Shown: one piece after another, positions 5,912-9,996 of the stretch
How the letters are laid out: every line of letters begins with the position of its first letter
Numbering within the stretch: position 1 is the first letter of the stretch
Assembly (NCBI GenBank): GCA_946042585.1
Contig: CAMGDO010000018.1
Location: 1-9,996 of the forward strand
Source: an uncultured Clostridia bacterium
GTDB taxonomy: Bacteria > Bacillota > Clostridia > Christensenellales > Aristaeellaceae
Length of the DNA: 9,996 bases
Direction: 5' to 3'
Notes under the pieces: model-generated
Database searches by the model: none
Seen by the model: only the letters and a program-made list of their open reading frames with translations
Told to the model about the DNA's origin: nothing
Position numbers and translations under genes: made by a program

Positions 5912-6610
5912 ATGCTGGAACAGCTGAAAGAAAAAGTTTGCCGGGCGAACCTGAATCTGGTGGCGCACGGGCTGGTGATTTTTACCTGGGGCAATGTGAG
6001 CGCGATTGACCGCGAAACGAATCTGGTGGTCATCAAGCCCAGCGGCGTCAGCTATGACGGCATGACGGCGCAGGACATGGTGGTGGTGGATATGGACGGG
6101 CATGTGGTGGAAGGAAAATACCGCCCCTCGTCTGACACGCCCACGCATCTGGAGCTGTATCGGGCATTTCCCGAGATGGGCGGCGTGGTGCATACGCATT
6201 CCACCTATGCCACGGCTTTTGCGCAGGCGGGGCGCTGTATTCCTGCCTATGGCACCACCCATGCGGACTATTTTCACGGCGATGTGCCCTGTGCCCGCGC
6301 GCTGACGGAGAAAGAAGTGAATACGGCCTATGAGAAAAACACGGGCCTTGTGATTGTGGAAACGCTGGCAGGAAAGGATGCGGGCGAGGTGCCGGCCATT
6401 CTGGTGAAGAATCATGGCCCCTTTGCCTGGGGCAGGGATGCGGATGAGGCGGTGTATCACGCAGCAGTGCTGGAGGAAGTGGCGCGCATGGCGCTGCTGA
6501 CCGAGCAGATGAATCCGCAGGTACAGCGTGCGGATCAGTATCTGCTGGATAAACACTATCTGCGCAAGCACGGCAAAAATGCCTATTACGGACAGGGCGG
6601 CAGCCGGTAA
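5912..6610 (+). CDS. araD: L-ribulose-5-phosphate 4-epimerase (class II aldolase family)
   Basis: 232 residues, matching AraD/UlaF length, and collinear with E. coli AraD over its whole length as recalled. This cytoplasmic zinc enzyme converts L-ribulose-5-phosphate to D-xylulose-5-phosphate by retro-aldol/aldol chemistry, feeding arabinose-type sugars into the pentose phosphate pathway. Visible residues: TWGNVSAID (25-33), KPSGV (42-46) and SSDTPTH (73-79) for phosphate binding; zinc ligands H94, H96 and H168; acid/base residues D119 (in TTHADYF) and Y226 (in [15 protein letters not shown]). All key residues are intact. The start is the ATG at 5912-5914 with GGAGGG (5900-5905) six bases upstream; an in-frame TTG at 5849 lacks such a site. 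It lies 88 bases after the LacI-type regulator on the same strand. UlaF/SgbE-type paralogues from ascorbate or gulose pathways share this sequence pattern, so the upstream pathway could differ. Confidence 0.93.
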   Translation: MLEQLKEKVCRANLNLVAHGLVIFTWGNVSAIDRETNLVVIKPSGVSYDGMTAQDMVVVDMDGHVVEGKYRPSSDTPTHLELYRAFPEMGGVVHTHSTYATAFAQAGRCIPAYGTTHADYFHGDVPCARALTEKEVNTAYEKNTGLVIVETLAGKDAGEVPAILVKNHGPFAWGRDADEAVYHAAVLEEVARMALLTEQMNPQVQRADQYLLDKHYLRKHGKNAYYGQGGSR

Positions 6611-6618
6611 GCTGCCGC
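6597..6618 (+). other. Small hairpin spanning the araD stop codon
   Basis: GCGGCAGC and GCTGCCGC form eight perfect pairs around CGGTAA, which contains the stop codon. No T run follows. It may be a minor 3'-end structure or chance in GC-rich sequence. Confidence 0.35.
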
Positions 6619-6640
6619 AAGGGTGCGGACGACACCAAAT

Positions 6641-6675
6641 AAAAAAGGCGTGACGAAAGCCGTCACGTCTTTTGT
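6641..6675. terminator. Bidirectional Rho-independent terminator between araD and the GNAT gene
   Basis: CGTGACG (6649-6655) and CGTCACG (6661-6667) pair around AAAGC, extended by G-T, G-C and A-T pairs. A TTTT tail follows on the plus strand (6670-6673) and six T residues follow on the minus strand (6641-6646). It serves the two convergent units. Confidence 0.9.
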
Positions 6676-6714
6676 GTTGGGTGTTCACAACGGGATTTCC
6701 AGCCCCGGCGTATC

Positions 6715-7515
6715 TTACAGCTTTGTGCCGGGAAGCAATGTGACCGTGCGGATTTTGCGCGCATCGGCGGCCTTCATCAGCTCCAGCTGCGCGGCATTCC
6801 GGCTGTAAATGCGGGCGGAAATCTGCAAAACGCCGCGGGGGCGCAGAATATCGCAGGCTGCGCCGATGATGGCCCGGGCAAAGCCCTGACGGCGGTAATC
6901 GCGGCGCACATAGAGAGAAACCAGCGTTACGTTCTGCCCTTCGCCGGTAAAGAGCGCCTCGCACACGGCGTTGCCGCCGCGATAATAGCCCAGCGCCAGA
7001 AAATGCTCCATCTGCATGCAGCGGTTGAGAAAATCCATGCTCATGGGGGTGATGCGATAGGCGTTCATGCGCTGCAGAAAAGCTTCGGCTTCCTGCTGAT
7101 TCTGCAGCGATACGGGGCTGTAATTGCAGGTGACAGGCGCACGCGCAGGCCACAGCGGCAGCGCAAAATGATACAGATCCTCGCTGTCATCTGCCTTAAA
7201 GCCCGCCTTTTCATAGAATCGGGTCATGTCCAGATCATCGGGCGAAAGATCGGTATACAGCCTGCCGGGGATGTCGGGATTCTGCATGCGCAGCTGCTCC
7301 GCGCGCGCCAGCAGCGCGCCCAGCAGAAGATTGCGGCCGGCAGGCTGCGCATCCATCTTCAGATAGATATGCATGGGGGCGTCGGGGTACATTTCGGGCT
7401 GATAAAACAGCGTGACATAGCCCATTCCCAGCTGCAGCATCTGGTCGTTGGTGACGAAAAAGCAATCTTCAGGCGCAATCCCCTCATATGGGGAGATCGG
7501 GTGAATCAAATGCAT
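6715..7515 (-). CDS. GNAT-family N-acetyltransferase, apparently tandem-domain
   Basis: 266 residues. The C-terminal half (about 128-266) is a GNAT domain. Its acetyl-CoA loop is clear: LVSLYVRRDYRRQGFARAII (198-217) has the R-x-x-G-x-A form, with RRQGFA at 208-213. It is followed by a late helix and the motif YSRNAAQLELM (237-247). The N-terminal half (about 1-120) keeps GNAT-like pieces, such as GRNLLLGALLARAEQLRM (60-77) and RFYEKAGF (99-106), but has no full acetyl-CoA loop, so it looks like a degenerate first copy. Substrate is unknown; related proteins acetylate amino acids, antibiotics, or protein N-termini. The ATG at 7513-7515 follows GAGG (7523-7526). It is the last gene of a three-gene minus-strand unit, 37 bases after the GuaA-like gene, and transcription ends at the 6641-6675 terminator. 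Confidence 0.85.
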   Translation of the reverse strand: MHLIHPISPYEGIAPEDCFFVTNDQMLQLGMGYVTLFYQPEMYPDAPMHIYLKMDAQPAGRNLLLGALLARAEQLRMQNPDIPGRLYTDLSPDDLDMTRFYEKAGFKADDSEDLYHFALPLWPARAPVTCNYSPVSLQNQQEAEAFLQRMNAYRITPMSMDFLNRCMQMEHFLALGYYRGGNAVCEALFTGEGQNVTLVSLYVRRDYRRQGFARAIIGAACDILRPRGVLQISARIYSRNAAQLELMKAADARKIRTVTLLPGTKL

Positions 7516-7552
7516 GTGTATTCCTCGGTTCGCTTTGGATTTTGCGGATGCT

Positions 7553-9016
7553 TCACTGCCATTCCACGCCGGTGTAGCGGCTGCTGGGGCTCAGGTCGTA
7601 AACCACGCGCGATACCTCGGGACGCTCGCGCAGAATGCGCTCCATGACGCGCTCCAGCAGATCATAGGGAAGGCGGGCGGCATAGGCCTGCTGGGATGAA
7701 TCGCTGGCGTGTACGGCGCGCAGCGCAATGACGGCATGCGTGTCATCGCCGGGCAGGGCGGTCAGCGTGGCAAAATGCTGCCAGAGGCGTTTGTTCTGAC
7801 CGGCGGAGATGATTTCATCGGAAAAAATCTGATCGGCGGCGCGCAGCGTTTGCAGCCGGGCGGGGGTCACCTCGCCCATGATGCGAAGCGCCAGACCGCT
7901 GCCGGGGAAGGTCTGCTTGGAGATGACGTCTCCGGGCAGATTCAGATACTCGCCTACCCTTCGCACCTCATCCTTGAACAGCTCGCGCAGCGGCTCCACA
8001 ATGGGCAGATCAAGCGCCGCATGCAGCCCGGGACGCTTGGCCCAGTCCACCTCGCTCATCACATCGTTGCAGGTGGTGCTGCGCAGAATCACCTTGAATT
8101 CGCCCAGGTTTTCCAGCGTTTCATTGAGCGTTTTCTGCAGCGTTTCGCCGATGATGCGGCGCTTGTCGTCCGGGGATGTAACGCCGCTGAGCGCGTCAAT
8201 AAAGCGTTCCTGCGCCTGCACATGGGTGATATTCAGGCCCATCTTGTCGCGATAGAAGCCAAGAAAACGCGAGCCTTCGTTTTCGCGCATCAGCCCGGTA
8301 TCAATGAAAATGCACTGCAGCCTTTCGCCCAGCGCCCGGTGCGCCAGCAGCGCGCTGATGCCGCTGTTGAGCCCGCCGGTCATGGCGCAGACGGCGCGGC
8401 CGTCGCCCACTACGCGGCTGATTTCCTCCACGGTTCGGTTGATGAAGGTTTCAAAATTCCACCAGCGGGTGCAGCCGCACACATTGAGCGCAAAATTGAG
8501 CAGGAGCTGCATGCCGTCGGTATCGTTCTGCTCCAGCGTAAACTGTACGCCGTATACCGGCCTGTCAACGCACATGAAGCCGACGGATTCCTGCTGGGAT
8601 TGCGCCAGCTGCATCGTGCCTTCAGGCAGACGCAGGCGGCGCACGTTATACAGCATGCGTTCGCAGTCGTCCAGCCCCTCGGTCAGCAGACACTTGGCAA
8701 AACGCACGGCGCCGATGCTTTTGCAGATGGCTGTTTCCTGCACATCGCCGCCCAGCATGCGGCACAGCATGGAAGCGGCGTCGCCCAGCGCCAGCAGGGG
8801 ATAGCTGCCATTGAGCATGCGCGCGTCCAGCCCGGAGGGCGTGCCGCCCGATACGCCGCCTGACAGAATCAGCCCCAGCGGCTGCTGGCTGTCGATCTCC
8901 TCCGGCGTGATATTGCCGGGTGCGATCTTGCAGTATATATGCTCGGCGCGCAGGCTGCGCGCAATCGCGCGGGTGCATACATCATCATAATTGAGGATCA
9001 ACACCATGTCGCGCAT
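7553..9016 (-). CDS. GMP-synthase-like protein with degenerate glutaminase and altered PP-loop
   Basis: 487 residues, somewhat shorter than true GuaA (about 510-525). The full GuaA layout is present: class I glutamine amidotransferase-like domain (about 1-180), ATP-pyrophosphatase domain (about 190-370) and C-terminal dimerisation/XMP domain (about 371-487). Recognisable family segments are FIDTGLMRENE (237-247), KRRIIGE (285-291), EPLRELFKDEVR (341-352), FPGSGLALRIMGEVT (370-384), LPYDLLERV (449-457) and VVYDL (471-475). Key residues are missing. The catalytic cysteine of 'GICYGMQ' aligns with G78 in ALGDAAS. The catalytic histidine of 'FHPE' is T160 in FTLE. The 'SGGVDS' pyrophosphate loop is TGGLNS (213-218), with D changed to N217. 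The 'KSHHNVGGLP' and 'SKPPATIEWE' substrate segments are also altered. GMP synthesis from XMP is therefore unlikely. AGGAGGG (9023-9029) precedes the ATG. It lies 14 bases after the hydrolase gene. Actual function is unknown. Confidence 0.88.
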   Translation of the reverse strand: MRDMVLILNYDDVCTRAIARSLRAEHIYCKIAPGNITPEEIDSQQPLGLILSGGVSGGTPSGLDARMLNGSYPLLALGDAASMLCRMLGGDVQETAICKSIGAVRFAKCLLTEGLDDCERMLYNVRRLRLPEGTMQLAQSQQESVGFMCVDRPVYGVQFTLEQNDTDGMQLLLNFALNVCGCTRWWNFETFINRTVEEISRVVGDGRAVCAMTGGLNSGISALLAHRALGERLQCIFIDTGLMRENEGSRFLGFYRDKMGLNITHVQAQERFIDALSGVTSPDDKRRIIGETLQKTLNETLENLGEFKVILRSTTCNDVMSEVDWAKRPGLHAALDLPIVEPLRELFKDEVRRVGEYLNLPGDVISKQTFPGSGLALRIMGEVTPARLQTLRAADQIFSDEIISAGQNKRLWQHFATLTALPGDDTHAVIALRAVHASDSSQQAYAARLPYDLLERVMERILRERPEVSRVVYDLSPSSRYTGVEWQ

Positions 9017-9030
9017 GCTTTTCCCTCCTG

Positions 9031-9933
9031 TCAGTCCTCAGACACCTGAAAATTCGCATCATCCTGCCAATAGCGCTCGCGGTACAGCGCGTTGAGCGAC
9101 AACTGCGTGTGATGATTGGCGATGCCGGTGGGCGTTTTGCCCATCGCTGTTTGAAACGCGCGCACGGCTTCCGCGGTGGAAGGGCCGTATGCGCCTGTGG
9201 CATACTGCTCGTCAAGATAACCAAGATAGCACAGCTTATCCTGCAGCGCCTGCACCTTGACGCCCTCGCAGCCGCTTTGCAGCACGAGGTCCGCCAGCTC
9301 ATACACCGTGCCATAGCCCAGCACGCGCCAGTCCGTCAGCGTGCGGCTGCTGCGCTGCACGCGGTCGGGAAGGTTTCCTTCGATCACATGCACGCGGATT
9401 TCGCCGTTTTCATCCACGGCGCAGTATTCCACCATGGCAACATGGGCGGTGTTGCCGCTGCTGTCATAGGTATAGAACACCCAGTCGCCGGGCTGCGGCA
9501 CATAGCTGCCGGAGGCGATGGAATCCTCCTGCCCGATATACCACTGCGAGCCCCAGCCGTTCACATAGCCCGTGCGGGCAATATAGCGCCCGTTGCGCAG
9601 AAACCAGTTGAGCCCCGTGTTCATGCCGGAATAGCGGGGATACACGCGCGTGAGCAGATGCGTGCCATACTGCTGATCCACCTGATCGACGCACCAGCAA
9701 AGGAATTCGGCGCACCATTCGGCCTGCGGATCTCCCGCCCATTCGCCGTATTTGGTATAGCCGTTTTTGCCCTCGGTATAGCCGATTTCCGCGCGGGCGA
9801 TGTCAAGCAGCCAGCTTACATAGTCCGGCACGGGATAATCGGGCGCAAGCACCGTTTCCGCCGCGCAGGCGTATGAGCAGGTCAGACAGCACGTCAGAAC
9901 CAGCAATATGCATAAGCGAAAAAAACGTGCCAA
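9031..9933 (-). CDS. Exported CHAP-domain cell-wall hydrolase with C-terminal peptidoglycan-binding domain
   Basis: 300 residues. A signal peptide covers about 1-24 (MARFFRL, a hydrophobic run, then YACA before AE). A CHAP amidase/endopeptidase domain spans about 38-212, with likely catalytic C74 in EWCAEFLCW (72-80), H164 in NTAHVAMVEY (161-170) and a polar residue in IEGN (184-187). A PG_binding_1-type domain follows (about 219-282): GVKVQALQDKLCYLGYL, then YGPSTAEAVRAFQTAMG. The protein probably cuts peptide bridges or amide bonds in peptidoglycan outside the membrane. The start is a TTG at 9931-9933; it is the only start that preserves the signal peptide, with GAGGTG (9942-9947) eight bases and GGAGG (9938-9942) four bases upstream. 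It is first in a unit with the GuaA-like and GNAT genes. A TATAAT box lies 49 bases upstream. Confidence 0.88.
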   Translation of the reverse strand: MARFFRLCILLVLTCCLTCSYACAAETVLAPDYPVPDYVSWLLDIARAEIGYTEGKNGYTKYGEWAGDPQAEWCAEFLCWCVDQVDQQYGTHLLTRVYPRYSGMNTGLNWFLRNGRYIARTGYVNGWGSQWYIGQEDSIASGSYVPQPGDWVFYTYDSSGNTAHVAMVEYCAVDENGEIRVHVIEGNLPDRVQRSSRTLTDWRVLGYGTVYELADLVLQSGCEGVKVQALQDKLCYLGYLDEQYATGAYGPSTAEAVRAFQTAMGKTPTGIANHHTQLSLNALYRERYWQDDANFQVSED

Positions 9934-9937
9934 CTGT

Positions 9938-9947
9938 CCTCCACCTC
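9938..9947 (-). promoter_or_regulatory. Ribosome binding site supporting a TTG start for the CHAP hydrolase
   Basis: GAGGTGGAGG on the minus strand offers two overlapping Shine-Dalgarno options before the TTG at 9931-9933. No in-frame ATG or GTG exists nearby that would keep the signal peptide. Confidence 0.65.
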
Positions 9948-9982
9948 TTTCCGCCGTTGACCGGCGCGTTTGGTTACTGCTT

Positions 9983-9988
9983 ATTATA
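9983..9988 (-). promoter_or_regulatory. Probable -10 box of the hydrolase/GuaA-like/GNAT unit
   Basis: A perfect TATAAT on the minus strand; the start would be near 9976, about 43 bases before the TTG codon. The -35 box would fall beyond the window edge, so the promoter cannot be confirmed. Confidence 0.55.
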
Positions 9989-9996
9989 CAATAAAC

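Noticed and set aside
5756..7153. 465-codon open frame on the minus strand across araD and the terminator
   Set aside because: It runs through the bidirectional terminator and opposite araD, whose active-site residues are all present on the plus strand.
7709..8863. 384-codon open frame on the plus strand opposite the GuaA-like gene
   Set aside because: The composition is that of an antisense frame (A, H, Q, G rich). No start context and no recognisable domain.
7553..9016. Calling the GuaA-like gene a pseudogene
   Set aside because: The frame is intact for 487 codons, has a strong ribosome binding site, and structural motifs are preserved. Loss of selected catalytic residues alone does not show decay.

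Overview
The window looks like a chromosomal segment of a fairly GC-rich Gram-positive anaerobe of the Clostridia type. This is an inference from strong AGGAGG-type ribosome binding sites before every gene, textbook TTGACA/TATAAT promoters with 17-base spacers, a CUT1 sugar transporter without its own ATPase, and an N-terminal leader style (MKKLFALVLTAIMLLSCTALA) common in gut Clostridia. A narrower placement (for example Christensenellales-like) would be a guess. I see no mobile element, tRNA, rRNA or CRISPR array.

Layout. (1) Positions 1-1169, minus strand: a Cof-type HAD phosphatase followed by the start of an RsmF/RsmB-like rRNA cytosine methyltransferase that runs off the left edge. (2) Positions 1188-4447, minus strand: a three-gene CUT1 carbohydrate ABC transporter operon (binding protein, MalF-type permease, MalG-type permease). 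It ends at an intrinsic terminator at 1188-1223. A very stable hairpin lies between the binding protein and permease genes. (3) Positions 4448-4758: a 311-base divergent control region with one strong promoter in each direction and two nearly identical AT-rich candidate operators about 170 bases apart. (4) Positions 4759-6610, plus strand: a LacI-family regulator and araD (L-ribulose-5-phosphate 4-epimerase). (5) A bidirectional terminator at 6641-6675 between the convergent units. (6) Positions 6715-9933, minus strand: a compact three-gene unit consisting of an exported CHAP/peptidoglycan-binding cell-wall hydrolase, a GMP-synthase-like protein with a ruined glutaminase site and an altered ATP-pyrophosphatase loop, and a tandem GNAT acetyltransferase.

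How the genes may work together. The regulator, epimerase and transporter probably form a pentose or pentose-glycan uptake module. The LacI protein would control both divergent units, the transporter would import the sugar using an ATPase encoded elsewhere (MsmX/MsmK type), and AraD would pass L-ribulose-5-phosphate into the pentose phosphate pathway. The kinase and isomerase are not in the window, so the substrate is inferred from araD alone. The hydrolase/GuaA-like/GNAT unit has no obvious joint function. Its middle gene is the most unusual item here: an intact full-length homologue of GMP synthase that has lost the residues needed for glutamine hydrolysis and several needed for XMP amination.
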